Positions 41,937 through 50,668 of a DNA stretch of 64,000 nucleotides are shown in pieces; the first letter of the stretch is position 1; each line of letters opens with the position of its first letter. The notes below the pieces were generated by a model, which was given only the letters and a program-made list of their open reading frames with translations, made no database searches and was not told the origin of the DNA. This stretch comes from CAJCJE01 sp036494465 (GTDB taxonomy: Bacteria > Actinomycetota > Actinomycetes > Mycobacteriales > Pseudonocardiaceae). The translations under genes and the position numbers were made by a program. The stretch lies in NCBI GenBank assembly GCA_036494465.1, contig DASXOJ010000071.1, positions 1 to 64,000 on the forward strand, read 5' to 3'.

Positions 41937-42473
41937 TCAAGAACTTTCGGGCTGGTACTGGTCGTGCCGGGCCAGGAACTCCACTCGCTCCTCGTCGCTC
42001 AGCGTCCGCCCGGACGCGGCGAGTTCGGCCAGTTCGATGAAGTACCGCTCCCGCGGTGCGCCTGGCGCGAACAGGATGAGCATGGACGCCGCCGCGTCCG
42101 ACTCGTTCTGGAACGCGTGCACCCCGCCGCGCGGCACGTGCAGGAAGTCTCCTGTCGTCGCGGAGATCCAGCGGGTGCCGTCGTAGAGCCGCACCGTTCC
42201 GGACAGGATGTAGAACGATTCCGAAAACCTGCGGTGGAAGTGCGCGCTCGGCCCACCGGCGTGTGGCGGCATGTCCCACTGGAACAGTCCAAGGTCGCCT
42301 TCGGTGCTGGCGCCGGTCGCGATGAAGCTGGCGACCACGCCGGAGCGGTACGTGATGCTCTGGGACTTTCCGGCCGGCCGGTAGTCCACGTTGAGTTCAC
42401 CGGTGTGGCCTTGGTAGTCAACGGGTTCCGGGCGGATCCACCCGGATTCGTCGGCAGGATCAAGGAACGTCAC
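41937..42473 (-). CDS. Cupin-domain protein
   Basis: 178 residues from GTG 42473, 4 bp after the stop of the upstream LLM gene, so the two are one operon. The conserved double-stranded beta-helix motif 1 is GGPSAHFHRRFSESFYILSGTVRLY (part SAHFHRRFSESFYILSG) with metal-binding His and Glu; motif 2 is GDFLHVPRGGVHAFQN. It may be a small dioxygenase, isomerase or binding protein. The pairing with an F420-type oxidoreductase suggests a shared catabolic step, substrate unknown. Confidence 0.87.
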   Translation of the reverse strand: MTFLDPADESGWIRPEPVDYQGHTGELNVDYRPAGKSQSITYRSGVVASFIATGASTEGDLGLFQWDMPPHAGGPSAHFHRRFSESFYILSGTVRLYDGTRWISATTGDFLHVPRGGVHAFQNESDAAASMLILFAPGAPRERYFIELAELAASGRTLSDEERVEFLARHDQYQPESS

Positions 42474-42477
42474 GGTT

Positions 42478-43380
42478 TCATCCCTCGTTCAGGTGGGCTT
42501 CAGCGACCGACGCGAGCAGTCGCCAGGCCGTGTTCGGTTTGCGCGTGTTCTCCGGATCATCCGTATTCGTCGTGTCCAGCACAACCGTGTCGGCGCCGAG
42601 TTCGCGCAACTCGTCGAGGTCCGCGCGGATCTGGTCCAGGGTGCCGGTGCCGACGGGTCGGTCCGGATCGGTGCTCGGAGACTCCGTTGGCCGCAACGCG
42701 ATGCGTGGCGCGAGCACCGGAACCTCCCGCTCCGCCTCGTCGGCGAACTGGGTGAGCCGAGCCAGGCCCGCGCGCAACCGGTGCATGCTGCCGAACCGCA
42801 GCGGATGCCATCCTTCGCCGAGGCGGACCGCCCTGCGCAGCGCGATGTCCCCGTTGCCGCCGACCCAGATCGGCACGCCCGCCGCGGGCCGGGGCGCGGT
42901 GCGCACGTTCTGGAAACTGACGAACGGCCCCTCGTGGCCGGCGATGTCGTTGGCCAGCAACGTGCGCAGCGCGGTCAGGTGGTCCTCGCTCATCGCGCCC
43001 CGTTGCGCGAACGGCAGGCCGAGCGCGGCGAATTCCTGCTGCGCCCAACCGGTTCCGACGCCGAGCACGAGCCGCCCGCCACCGGCCAGGGCGTCGATGT
43101 TGCCGACCATCCTGGCCACCTGCACCGGGTGCCGGTAGGGGAGCAGCAGAACCGTTGTGCCCAACCGGATCCGGGTGGTGATCCCGGCCAGCCAGGCCAG
43201 CACGCTGAAGGGTTCGTAGAACGGTGCCGGATAGGTCGACTCGACGTCGTCGGTGATGGCCAGGTGGTCGGAGACCATCAGCAGGTCGAAACCGAGCCCT
43301 TCGACGGTCTGCGCCCAGCGCCGCAGCACGTCCGGGGAGGTACCCGGTCCGAAGTTCGGGAGATTGACGCCGAGCCGCAT
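42478..43380 (-). CDS. LLM-class F420-dependent oxidoreductase
   Basis: 300 residues from ATG 43380. MRLGVNLPNFGPGTSPDVL, FDLLMVSDHLAITDDVES, IRLGTTVLLLPYRHPVQVARMVGNIDALAGGGRLVLGVGTGW (parts LLLPYRHPVQVAR and GGRLVLGVGTGW) and the absence of a luciferase beta-type dimer segment are typical of TIGR03619-like F420 enzymes. It is transcribed with the cupin gene and lies divergent from an Lrp regulator that probably controls both. Confidence 0.88.
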   Translation of the reverse strand: MRLGVNLPNFGPGTSPDVLRRWAQTVEGLGFDLLMVSDHLAITDDVESTYPAPFYEPFSVLAWLAGITTRIRLGTTVLLLPYRHPVQVARMVGNIDALAGGGRLVLGVGTGWAQQEFAALGLPFAQRGAMSEDHLTALRTLLANDIAGHEGPFVSFQNVRTAPRPAAGVPIWVGGNGDIALRRAVRLGEGWHPLRFGSMHRLRAGLARLTQFADEAEREVPVLAPRIALRPTESPSTDPDRPVGTGTLDQIRADLDELRELGADTVVLDTTNTDDPENTRKPNTAWRLLASVAEAHLNEG

Positions 43381-43494
43381 GGAACTGGTCCTTTCGACCG
43401 CTTGATCGTTGGCAGAGGAAATGCTATGCGCCGAGATCGCGGTCCGGAATGGACTCCGCATTGCGTTTGCACGGTTCAACGGGGATCTTCCCGG

Positions 43495-43500
43495 TATTGT
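43495..43500 (+). promoter_or_regulatory. -10 element of a probable leaderless Lrp gene
   Basis: TATTGT ends six bases before ATG 43507; no Shine-Dalgarno sequence is present. It lies in the 126-bp region shared with the divergent LLM-cupin operon. Confidence 0.45.
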
Positions 43501-43506
43501 CGCGCC

Positions 43507-43971
43507 ATGACCGAGAGATTCACGGTCGCCGCCGACGAAGTGGATCTGGCCATCCTCGCGGAACTCCAAGCGGATGGTCGGCTGCCGTTCACCGAGTTGG
43601 GCAGGCGGGTCAACCTGAGCGCGTCCGCGGTGACCGAACGGGTGCGGCGGCTGACCGAGGCCGGCTTCATCGCCGGTTACCGAGCCGTGCTCGACCTGCC
43701 GAAGCTGGGATTTCCCGTGCTGGCGGACGTTCGGCTGAAGTACCCGGGCAGCCGGCACCAGCCGTTGTACGACCTGCTGGCCCGGCGGACCGAAATCCTG
43801 GAATGCCTACGGGTGACCGGAGACGCGTGCTACGTGCTGAAGGTGGCCGCGCGGGACATGCCGCACCTGGAGCAGATCGTCAACGAGCTCTCCGATTTCG
43901 GCAGTGCCGCCACCAGCGTCGTGTACTCGATCACGCAGCCCTATCGGGATCCACTGCGTCCAGCGCCCTGA
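43507..43971 (+). CDS. Lrp/AsnC-family transcriptional regulator
   Basis: 154 residues. HTH part DLAILAELQADGRLPFTELGRR and VNLSASAVTERVRRL; effector domain with VTGDACYVLKVAARDM. It is divergent from the LLM-cupin operon and so its likely regulator. Effector is unknown. The bidirectional terminator at 43982-44009 follows. Confidence 0.92.
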   Translation: MTERFTVAADEVDLAILAELQADGRLPFTELGRRVNLSASAVTERVRRLTEAGFIAGYRAVLDLPKLGFPVLADVRLKYPGSRHQPLYDLLARRTEILECLRVTGDACYVLKVAARDMPHLEQIVNELSDFGSAATSVVYSITQPYRDPLRPAP

Positions 43972-43981
43972 ACAAGAGGAC

Positions 43982-44009
43982 GGGCCCCATTCCCGGAGGA
44001 ATGGGGCCC
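43982..44009. terminator. Bidirectional terminator between Lrp and cold-shock genes
   Basis: Perfect 12-bp stem GGGCCCCATTCC/GGAATGGGGCCC with CGGA loop. Confidence 0.85.
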
Positions 44010-44032
44010 ATAGCGTGAAGGCTCAAGATGGA

Positions 44033-44236
44033 CTACAGCGCGCGAACGTTCTGCGCCTGCGGGCCTTTGGTGCCCTGGCCCACCTCGAACTCGACCTTTT
44101 GGTTCTCCTCAAGGCTTCGGTAGCCCGTGCCCTGAATTTCGGAATAGTGTACGAACACATCTGGCCCGCCATCAGCGCGCTGGATGAAGCCGTAGCCCTT
44201 CTCCGCGTTGAACCACTTGACGGTTCCTTCTGCCAC
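44033..44236 (-). CDS. Cold-shock protein (CspA family)
   Basis: 67 residues, the full length of the family. RNP1 KGYGFI and RNP2 VFVHY motifs are intact (GTVKWFNAEKGYGFIQ, DVFVHYSEIQ). It binds single-stranded RNA/DNA as an RNA chaperone. A Shine-Dalgarno sequence (AGGAGG) lies just upstream on the minus strand. The 5' leader may extend into the long intergenic region to the right, as is usual for cold-shock genes. Confidence 0.96.
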   Translation of the reverse strand: MAEGTVKWFNAEKGYGFIQRADGGPDVFVHYSEIQGTGYRSLEENQKVEFEVGQGTKGPQAQNVRAL

Positions 44237-44804
44237 GCCTGCCTCCTAGCAGGATCAGCTTGGAACTGCACCGTGCAGTTCCCGGCCGTTCCCGGGCAGT
44301 TCAGCGATCTCAGGCGAGAAGCCAGAACGCCCGCACATTGTTCCGCGAGCGTGTTAGTGCACGTACACGAAGAACCACGGCCTGCGCTTTTGAGAGTAGC
44401 GGTTCGAAGGGCGGTGCACTACCACGTGATGTGGACGAAGTTGTTCGCTGCCAGCGCTAAGCGTTCGCTGGTCACCGGGTTGGACTAGTGCCAAAACCCG
44501 GTTTTCGTGATCTCGGTCGGTCCTTGATCGGGCGATGCGGCCGGTTACTCCTGGTACGGGGGTCGTCACCGGTTTGACAGGACATTTCCGGCGTCCATCT
44601 GGGGATAAGGCAGGTGTGACCACGACCACATTTTGGTTACGCACAGAGATCGGCTACGTGGGGGTTGCGAGTCGGTATCGATTGTCCGACAACGGAAGCA
44701 GCGCCCCTCGCGTTTGCTGGAGCGAAGTCAGGCTGGTGTCCCGGTCGGGCTCGGATGATCGAGCCCGACCGGTGCTACGCAGAGTGGGTATGCCGGATTC
44801 CCGG
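44237..44804. other. 568-bp intergenic region between two minus-strand genes
   Basis: No gene seen. Right part: a strong terminator for the CGNR gene (44741-44772). Left part: must hold the cold-shock gene promoter and leader. The sequence is somewhat lower in GC than average, with no further structure I can name. Confidence 0.55.
44741..44772 (-). terminator. Terminator after the CGNR gene
   Basis: Perfect 13-bp stem (44741-44753 with 44760-44772), 6-base loop GATGAT, 32 bp after the stop of the minus-strand CGNR gene. Confidence 0.8.
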
Positions 44805-45431
44805 CTATCGTGCGCCCACGGTCGCCGGCGCCTTCGCCGGACTGCCCGCTCGGGTGCGCTGCCGCCAGTTCCGTGCCTTTGTCCGGTTCCCGCACACCCG
44901 CATCGAGCACCAGGTGCGCGATCGGTTGCGGGAGCGGTCGTAGAAGGCGCAACGGCACTCCCCGGCGGCACAGATCTTCAGCCGGTCCCACTGGCCAAGC
45001 ACGGCGAGCCGGATGCTCGCGGCGAGCACCGAACCGACCGCGTCGCTGCCCACCAGAACCGGCACGCCCTCGGCCAGTTCCACGTGCACGGCGGCCTGGT
45101 CCAGCAGGCTCGGTGCGGAGCCGAGGCCGAGCGGGTGTGCGCGGTCGATGATGCAGTCGCGCAACGCGTCGCGAACCTGGAGGGCGTGCGCCCGTTCGCC
45201 GGGTTCGCCGAGCCCGGGTCTGCGGGCCCAGGCCAGCCAGTCCGAGTCGGTGCTCAGTAGATCCGTTCCTGCTTCGACATCGAGCGTGTTCAGGAAGGCG
45301 AGGACCAGGTCAACGTCCTGGTCGAGCTCGCTGGGCGGCGCCGATTGCGGCGGGCCCCCGGTGGGGGGTCGGTAAACAGGCTGCCATCCGGATTCCTGGC
45401 CGGCGTGCGCGCCGGCGACCAGGCCAGTCAC
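44805..45431 (-). CDS. CGNR zinc-finger (ABATE-domain) transcription factor-like protein
   Basis: 208 residues if GTG 45431 is used (leaderless possible: TACAGT lies just upstream); the frame extends to 45545, which would overlap the VOC promoter. The N-terminal ABATE-like domain contains LVLAFLNTLDVEAGTDLLSTDSDWLAWA (part AFLNTLDVEAGTDLL). The C-terminal zinc finger is CAAGECRCAFYDRSRNRS followed by WCSMRVCGNR, with four Cys ligands. These proteins are thought to be stress-related regulators. Divergent from the VOC gene. Confidence 0.88.
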   Translation of the reverse strand: MTGLVAGAHAGQESGWQPVYRPPTGGPPQSAPPSELDQDVDLVLAFLNTLDVEAGTDLLSTDSDWLAWARRPGLGEPGERAHALQVRDALRDCIIDRAHPLGLGSAPSLLDQAAVHVELAEGVPVLVGSDAVGSVLAASIRLAVLGQWDRLKICAAGECRCAFYDRSRNRSRTWCSMRVCGNRTKARNWRQRTRAGSPAKAPATVGAR

Positions 45432-45485
45432 CTCACCACTGTAGGCAAGTCCTGGCCTTGCTGTACCACCGCTGGGGGAATTACG

Positions 45486-45514
45486 TTGACTGCCTTGGCA
45501 AACCACTGTCATCT
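45486..45514 (+). promoter_or_regulatory. Promoter of the VOC gene
   Basis: TTGACT (45486-45491), 17-bp spacer, TCATCT (45509-45514). Transcription would start near 45521, about 17 bases before ATG 45538. Confidence 0.55.
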
Positions 45515-45537
45515 GTTTACCGGTTATGGAGGTCATG

Positions 45538-45933
45538 ATGACCACGTCACAGGCGTCCGTCCGAGCTCCGTTGAGTGCGGCGGTCGTGCTCGACTGCCCC
45601 GATCCGGCCGCGCTCGCCGAGTTCTACGTCGCGTTGCTGCGCTGGCCCGAACCGCCCGTCCTGACCTACGAGGGCCGGTGGGCGGAACTGCGCAATCCGA
45701 ACGGCGGCCTGACCCTGGAGTTCCAGCGCGCGGACGAGTACCAGCGGCCGACGTGGCCGGACCCGGCCGTGCCGCAGCAGTTCCACCTGGACGTCAAAGT
45801 CGCCGATCTGGATGCCGAACAGGCCCGCGTGCTCGCGCTCGGGGCCACCATCCTGGACGTGTCGGAGGGCCATCCGACCTTCCGGGTCTACGCCGACCCT
45901 GTCGGCCACCCGTTCTGCCTCTGCGCCTGCTAA
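45538..45933 (+). CDS. VOC-superfamily protein (glyoxalase/bleomycin-resistance type)
   Basis: 131 residues from ATG 45538, which lies 5 bases after GGAGG (ATG 45535 and 45526 are in frame but less well placed). Two beta-alpha-beta-beta-beta modules: LDCPDPAALAEFYVALLRWPEPPVL and QFHLDVKVADLDAEQARVLALGA (parts). C-terminal FRVYADPVGHPFCLC supplies a typical metal/ligand strand. Substrate is unknown; members include dioxygenases and drug-binding proteins. Confidence 0.9.
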   Translation: MTTSQASVRAPLSAAVVLDCPDPAALAEFYVALLRWPEPPVLTYEGRWAELRNPNGGLTLEFQRADEYQRPTWPDPAVPQQFHLDVKVADLDAEQARVLALGATILDVSEGHPTFRVYADPVGHPFCLCAC

Positions 45934-45959
45934 AAGCCTCTGAGCTGCGAAAATGATCC

Positions 45960-45991
45960 TATACACGGGGTGTATACCCCTCGTGTATAGT
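45960..45991 (+). promoter_or_regulatory. PadR operator overlapping a leaderless promoter
   Basis: Outer inverted repeat TATACACG (45960-45967) with CGTGTATA (45982-45989), centred on an inner palindrome GTGTATAC (45970-45977). The right arm overlaps the -10 element TATAGT (45986-45991), which ends seven bases before ATG 45999. Autoregulation by the PadR protein is strongly suggested. Confidence 0.7.
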
Positions 45992-45998
45992 CGCCGTC

Positions 45999-46535
45999 AT
46001 GTCGATCAGCCACACCCTGCTGGGGCTCCTGGAGGCCGGACCCCGGCACGGGTACGACCTCAAGCGGACCTACGACGAGCGGTTCGGTCAGGACCGCCCA
46101 CTGCACTACGGACAGGTCTATTCGACGCTGTCCCGGCTGTTGAAGAACGGCCTCGTGGAGGTGACCGGGGTCGAGTCCGGCGACGGGCCGGACCGCAAGC
46201 GGTACACCATCACCGACGCGGGCGTCACCGACGTCGAAACCTGGTTGCACACGCCGGAGAAGCCGGTCGCGTACCTCCAGAACACCCTCTACACCAAGGT
46301 CGTGCTCGCGCTGCTGTCCGGCCGCGACGCCGCCGACATCCTGGACATCCAGCGCGCCGAGCACCTCCAGGTCATGCGTGAGCTGACCAAGCGCAAGACC
46401 GACGGCGACCTCGCCGACGCGCTCATCTGCGACCACGCCCTCTTCCACCTCGAGGCGGACCTGCGCTGGCTGGAACTGACCGCCGCCCGCCTCGACCAAC
46501 TCGCACGGAAACTGTCACAGGGAGGGGAAGCATGA
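45999..46535 (+). CDS. PadR-family transcriptional regulator
   Basis: 178 residues. N-terminal winged HTH: ISHTLLGLLEAGPRHGYDLKRTYDERFG and YGQVYSTLSRLLKNGLV (parts), KRYTITDAG wing. The C-terminal helical PadR dimerisation domain (Vir_C type) is present. The gene is probably leaderless and repressed by its own product at the upstream palindrome. It overlaps the ABC ATPase gene by 4 bases, so regulator and transporter are one operon; typical of drug- or peptide-export systems. Confidence 0.93.
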   Translation: MSISHTLLGLLEAGPRHGYDLKRTYDERFGQDRPLHYGQVYSTLSRLLKNGLVEVTGVESGDGPDRKRYTITDAGVTDVETWLHTPEKPVAYLQNTLYTKVVLALLSGRDAADILDIQRAEHLQVMRELTKRKTDGDLADALICDHALFHLEADLRWLELTAARLDQLARKLSQGGEA

Positions 46536-47260
46536 GCGTGTCCACGCCATCCGCCTACGGAACGCGGACCGGGGGTCAGGAGCCGCAGGCATTGCTGAGC
46601 GGCACCGAGCTGAGCAAGTCCTTCGGTCCCACCGCCGCGCTCGACCACGCCAACCTGTCCATCTACCCGGGCGAAGTGGTCGCGGTGATGGGCTCGTCCG
46701 GGTCGGGCAAGTCCACGCTGCTGCACTGCCTGGCCGGGATCATCACCCCGGACAGCGGCACCGTGCACTACGCGGGCACCGAGATCGGGTCGATGTCCGA
46801 CACCCAGCGCAGCGCGTTGCGGCGCAAGGACTTCGGCTTCGTGTTCCAGTTCGGCCAGTTGGTGCCCGAGCTGACCTGCCTGGAGAACGTGACCCTGCCG
46901 CTGCGCCTGGCCGGTCTGGCCCGGCGTCCGGCCGAAGCCGCCGCGAGCGAATGGCTGGACCGGCTGGAAGTCACCGATGTCGCGGCCAAACGGCCGGGTG
47001 ACGTGTCCGGTGGACAGGGGCAGCGGGTCGCCGTGGCCAGGGCGCTGGTCACCGGACCGAAGGTGATCTTCGCCGACGAGCCGACCGGCGCGCTCGACTC
47101 GCTCAACGGCGAGCGCGTGATGGGCCTGCTGGTCGCCGCAGCCAAGGAAACCAGCGCGGCGGTCGTGCTGGTCACCCACGAAGCCAGGGTCGCCGCCTAC
47201 TCCGACCGCGAGGTCATCGTGCGCGATGGCCGAACGCGAGAAATGGAACTCAGCCGGTGA
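46532..47260 (+). CDS. ABC transporter ATP-binding protein (LolD/MacB type)
   Basis: 242 residues. Walker A GSSGSGKST, Q-loop FVFQFGQLVPELT, signature VSGGQGQRVAVARAL, Walker B VIFADEPTGALDS and switch His in LVTHEARV. The PTGALDS pattern is typical of the MacB/LolD/FtsE group that works with FtsX-like permeases, and such a permease follows with a 4-base overlap. Probably exports a peptide, antibiotic or lipid. Confidence 0.94.
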   Translation: MSVSTPSAYGTRTGGQEPQALLSGTELSKSFGPTAALDHANLSIYPGEVVAVMGSSGSGKSTLLHCLAGIITPDSGTVHYAGTEIGSMSDTQRSALRRKDFGFVFQFGQLVPELTCLENVTLPLRLAGLARRPAEAAASEWLDRLEVTDVAAKRPGDVSGGQGQRVAVARALVTGPKVIFADEPTGALDSLNGERVMGLLVAAAKETSAAVVLVTHEARVAAYSDREVIVRDGRTREMELSR

Positions 47261-49653
47261 CCGCGACGGTTTCCCCGCCGGGCACTCCAGTAGGCACTCC
47301 TGTCGAACGCAACAGTTGGCCGCGCGATTTCGCCCTCGGGGTCCGGCTGGCAGTCGGAGGCGGCCGGACCTCCTGGATGCGCGTCATACTCGGCACGATC
47401 GGCATCGGCCTGGCCGTCGCCGTGCTGTTGTTGTTCGCTTCGGTCGGCCACATCATGTCCAACCGGGACGCGCGCTCCAACGCGGGCGACCGGGACGTGT
47501 CCGTGATCGCCGGGGTCAGCCCGACTCAGTTCATCCAGAACGACGCACCCTTCCAGGGCAACACGATCAGCGGCTACTACCTGCACGGCACGGGCGCCAA
47601 CTCGCCCGTCCCGCCGGGCATTGCCAGCCTGCCCGGACCGAACCAGATCGTGGTCTCGCCCGCTCTGCGCGACCTGCTCAACTCGGAAGCGGGCGCGGAC
47701 CTGCGCGCCCGGTTCCCGCAGCAGGTCGTCGGCACCATCAGCGAACCCGGTCTGCGCGGACCGAACGATCTGACCTTCTACGCCGGTACCGGACCGTTGC
47801 CCGAAGGCGAGGGCAGCTCGCTCGGCGTGATGAACGTCTACCAGTTCGGCAAGGCGCCGCCATCGCACCAAATCGACCCGACCCTGCTGGTCCTGGCCAT
47901 CATCGGCGCGGTCGCGCTGCTCATCCCGATCTTCATCTTCGTGTCGGTGAGCAGCCGAATCGCAGGCGCGCAACGGGATCGGCGACTGGCCGCGCTGCGC
48001 CTGGTCGGCGCGGGCAACTGGCAGGTGCGGCGGATCGCCGCGGCCGAATCACTGGTCAGCGCGGGCACCGGCCTGGTGCTCGGGGCGTTGCTGTTCCTCG
48101 GGGTCCGGCAGTTGGCACCCAGCATCGAGGTGCTGGGCTGGAGCACCTTCACCGACGACGTGACGCCGTCCTGGCCGCTCATCGTGCTGGTCGTCCTGCT
48201 GGTACCGGTGCTGACGATCAGCACCGTGCTGTTCGCGATGCGCCGCACCATCATCGAACCGCTCGGCGTGGTTCGCGGTGGCAAGCCGGTCCGGCGACGG
48301 GTGTGGTGGCGGCTCGGGCTCATCGTGGTCGGCGTCGTCCTGCTGTTCGTCGCCAAACCCGGTAGCGGGCACGCCTCCAACGCGTGGGTCGGGCTGGTCG
48401 CGGTCGGCGCGTCCGCGCTGCTGATCGGCGTGCCCGCGATCCTGCCGTGGCTGCTGGAACGCGTCATCAGCAAGGCGGCGGGCGGGGCGCCGTCCTGGCA
48501 GTTGGCGATCCGCAGGCTCCAGTTGGACAGCGGCACGCCTGCGCGCGTTGTCGGGGGCGTCGCCGTCGTGCTCGCCGGTGCGATCGCGTTGCAGCTCATG
48601 CTGTTCGCGGCCGCCAACCGGTACAACGTGCCCAGCGAGCAGGCCGCGCGCGGTACCGGCGGCTGGGTGCAGGTGCGCTCCACGGTGCCCGCGCTCGATC
48701 AGGTCACCGCCGACCTGGCGAAGGTCCCGGCGGCCAAGCAGGTCGAAACCCTCCAGATGGTCGACGTGGTCAGCACCACGGTGAAGAACGGGTCCGACCC
48801 GATGTACTCCGAGATCACCATCGCGCCCTGCTCGACCATCACCAACCTGGTGCACGTGCGCAACTGTGCCGACGGCGACGGGTTCGCGCCCAGCTATCCG
48901 GACGACCCGGGGTCGGTCAAGTCGGGCGACGTGCTGAACATGGTCTCCTACAGCGACGCGACGCCCGACAAACCGAAGGTCGTCGGCACGTACCGGGTGC
49001 CGGACAACCTTGTCCCGATACCGCTGCAGAACAACACGTTCTTCAACGGGCCCTACCTCAGCGACGGCGTGCTGCTCACTCCGGGCGCGGCGGCGAAGTT
49101 GAACCTGCCGGTGGACCGGACCGTGACGGTGTGGGTGGCGACCGATCCCAACCAGGTCAGCGCGACCGACCAGATCGCCAACGGGCTGGCCGACCTCACC
49201 TGGCAGGTCGACGTCACCTCGGTCAGCGGAGGTGACGCGCTCAACGCCGACCAGAAGACGTTCGTGACCATCCGCAGCGCACTGCTCGGCGGTTCGCTGT
49301 TCACCCTGCTGCTGGCCGGGGTCAGCATGCTGGTGCTCGCGTTGGAGCAGGTCCGCGAACGCCGTCGCCCGCTCGCCGTGCTCGCCGCGGCCGGCGTGCC
49401 CCGCTCGGCGCTGGCCCGCTCGTTGCTGTGGCAGACCGCGGTTCCGGTGGTGCTCGCGGTGCTCGTCGCGGTCGGCACCGGCATCGGGCTCGCCGCGCTG
49501 GTCATGCGGATGACCAGCCTGCAACTACAGATGGACTGGTCGACGATCGGCATCTTCGCCGGGGCCGCGCTGGTGCTGGTGCTCCTGGTGACCGCAGCGA
49601 CCCTCCCGGCATTGCGCAGCGCGATGCGACTGTCCGCACTGCGTACCGAATAA
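47257..49653 (+). CDS. FtsX-like ABC permease
   Basis: 798 residues from GTG 47257. It has a first helix (VILGTIGIGLAVAVLLLFASVG), an extracellular domain of about 170 residues and a three-helix FtsX core (LLVLAIIGAVALLIPIFIFVSVSS). Further helices follow, then a second extracellular domain with a CSTITNLVHVRNC segment, and a second three-helix core at the C terminus (LLGGSLFTLLLAGVSMLVLALEQVRERRRPLAVLAAAGVP, part). This long two-core form is common in actinobacterial PadR-controlled exporters. Its terminator overlaps the end of kdgK. Confidence 0.92.
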   Translation: MTATVSPPGTPVGTPVERNSWPRDFALGVRLAVGGGRTSWMRVILGTIGIGLAVAVLLLFASVGHIMSNRDARSNAGDRDVSVIAGVSPTQFIQNDAPFQGNTISGYYLHGTGANSPVPPGIASLPGPNQIVVSPALRDLLNSEAGADLRARFPQQVVGTISEPGLRGPNDLTFYAGTGPLPEGEGSSLGVMNVYQFGKAPPSHQIDPTLLVLAIIGAVALLIPIFIFVSVSSRIAGAQRDRRLAALRLVGAGNWQVRRIAAAESLVSAGTGLVLGALLFLGVRQLAPSIEVLGWSTFTDDVTPSWPLIVLVVLLVPVLTISTVLFAMRRTIIEPLGVVRGGKPVRRRVWWRLGLIVVGVVLLFVAKPGSGHASNAWVGLVAVGASALLIGVPAILPWLLERVISKAAGGAPSWQLAIRRLQLDSGTPARVVGGVAVVLAGAIALQLMLFAAANRYNVPSEQAARGTGGWVQVRSTVPALDQVTADLAKVPAAKQVETLQMVDVVSTTVKNGSDPMYSEITIAPCSTITNLVHVRNCADGDGFAPSYPDDPGSVKSGDVLNMVSYSDATPDKPKVVGTYRVPDNLVPIPLQNNTFFNGPYLSDGVLLTPGAAAKLNLPVDRTVTVWVATDPNQVSATDQIANGLADLTWQVDVTSVSGGDALNADQKTFVTIRSALLGGSLFTLLLAGVSMLVLALEQVRERRRPLAVLAAAGVPRSALARSLLWQTAVPVVLAVLVAVGTGIGLAALVMRMTSLQLQMDWSTIGIFAGAALVLVLLVTAATLPALRSAMRLSALRTE

Positions 49654-49665
49654 CGGGTTGCCTGT

Positions 49666-49700
49666 CGCGCCGGGTTCAGCGGACCGCTGAACCCGGCGCG
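49666..49700. terminator. Bidirectional terminator overlapping the kdgK 3' end
   Basis: 17-bp complementary arms (49666-49682 with 49684-49700). The stem begins 12 bp after the permease stop and includes the last codons of kdgK on the minus strand. Confidence 0.75.
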
Positions 49701-50626
49701 GCGTCCAGCAGGTGCAGTTCGTCGCGGGTCGGCAGCCCGGCCCAGTCGCCGACGGTCGACACCGCGAACCCGGCGACCGTCACCGCACGCAGCAGCCGAT
49801 CCGGCACCGCGAGACCGTCCAGCACACCGGAGAGGTACCCGGCGACGAACGCGTCCCCGGCACCGACCGTGTCCACCGCGATCACCGTGCGCGCGGCCTG
49901 ATGCACGACGGATTCCCCAGCCAGGTAGGCACTCGCGCCGTCCGCGCCGCGCTTGACCACGACCTGCCCGACTCCCTTGCCGTGCAACCAGTCCACCTGC
50001 TCGGCCTCACCGTTCAGGTCCGGCGGCGTCACCAGCGTCAGCTCGTCGTCCGAAGCGACGATGATGTCCACATCGGACACAAGCGGTCCGAGCGTTGCCC
50101 TGGCCTGCTCGGTCGACCACAACCGCGAGCGATGGTTCACGTCCAGGCACACGGTCACGCCGTCGGTGTGCGCGCGCACGACACCCTGCCGGATCGCGTC
50201 CGCGGCGCTCTCGCTCAACGCGGGCGTGATCCCGGTGACGTGCAGAATCCGCGGCCGTTGTTCATATGCGCCAAGCACATCGGCGGTGGAAAGCCGCGAA
50301 CCGGCCGACGCGGTGCGGTGGTAGTCGACCCTGGTCACCCCGGCCACCATCGGCTCGAACACGATGATTCCGGTCGGCGCCGCCAGCCGGCGCACCGCGC
50401 TCACGTCAACGCCCTCGGCGCGCAGCGTGCGCAGGATCAGCGCGCCGAACTGGTCCTCACCCAGCACACCGCACCAGCGCGCGGCATGACCGAGCCGGGA
50501 CAGGCCGATGGCCACGTTCAACTCGGCCCCGGCAACGGAAAGCCCGAGCTCGTTGGCCAACCGGACCGGCCCGGTCGAGCGCAACGCGGCCAGCGCCTCG
50601 CCCGTGGTGAGCACGTCGACGTTCAT
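49676..50626 (-). CDS. kdgK: PfkB-family sugar kinase, probable 2-keto-3-deoxygluconate kinase
   Basis: 316 residues from ATG 50626. PfkB signature 2 AVDTVGAGDAFVAGYLSGVL near the C terminus supplies the catalytic Asp; the N-terminal GLSVAGAELNVAIGLSRLGH (part) binds sugar. The gene lies 42 bp downstream of a KDPG aldolase gene on the same strand, so it very likely makes KDPG from 2-keto-3-deoxygluconate, feeding the aldolase. This would suit use of uronic-acid sugars. Specificity is inferred from the pairing. Confidence 0.85.
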   Translation of the reverse strand: MNVDVLTTGEALAALRSTGPVRLANELGLSVAGAELNVAIGLSRLGHAARWCGVLGEDQFGALILRTLRAEGVDVSAVRRLAAPTGIIVFEPMVAGVTRVDYHRTASAGSRLSTADVLGAYEQRPRILHVTGITPALSESAADAIRQGVVRAHTDGVTVCLDVNHRSRLWSTEQARATLGPLVSDVDIIVASDDELTLVTPPDLNGEAEQVDWLHGKGVGQVVVKRGADGASAYLAGESVVHQAARTVIAVDTVGAGDAFVAGYLSGVLDGLAVPDRLLRAVTVAGFAVSTVGDWAGLPTRDELHLLDAAPGSAVR

Positions 50627-50668
50627 CCCCGCCCCAACTCCTCGATCATCTGCAACGGACCAATCGGC

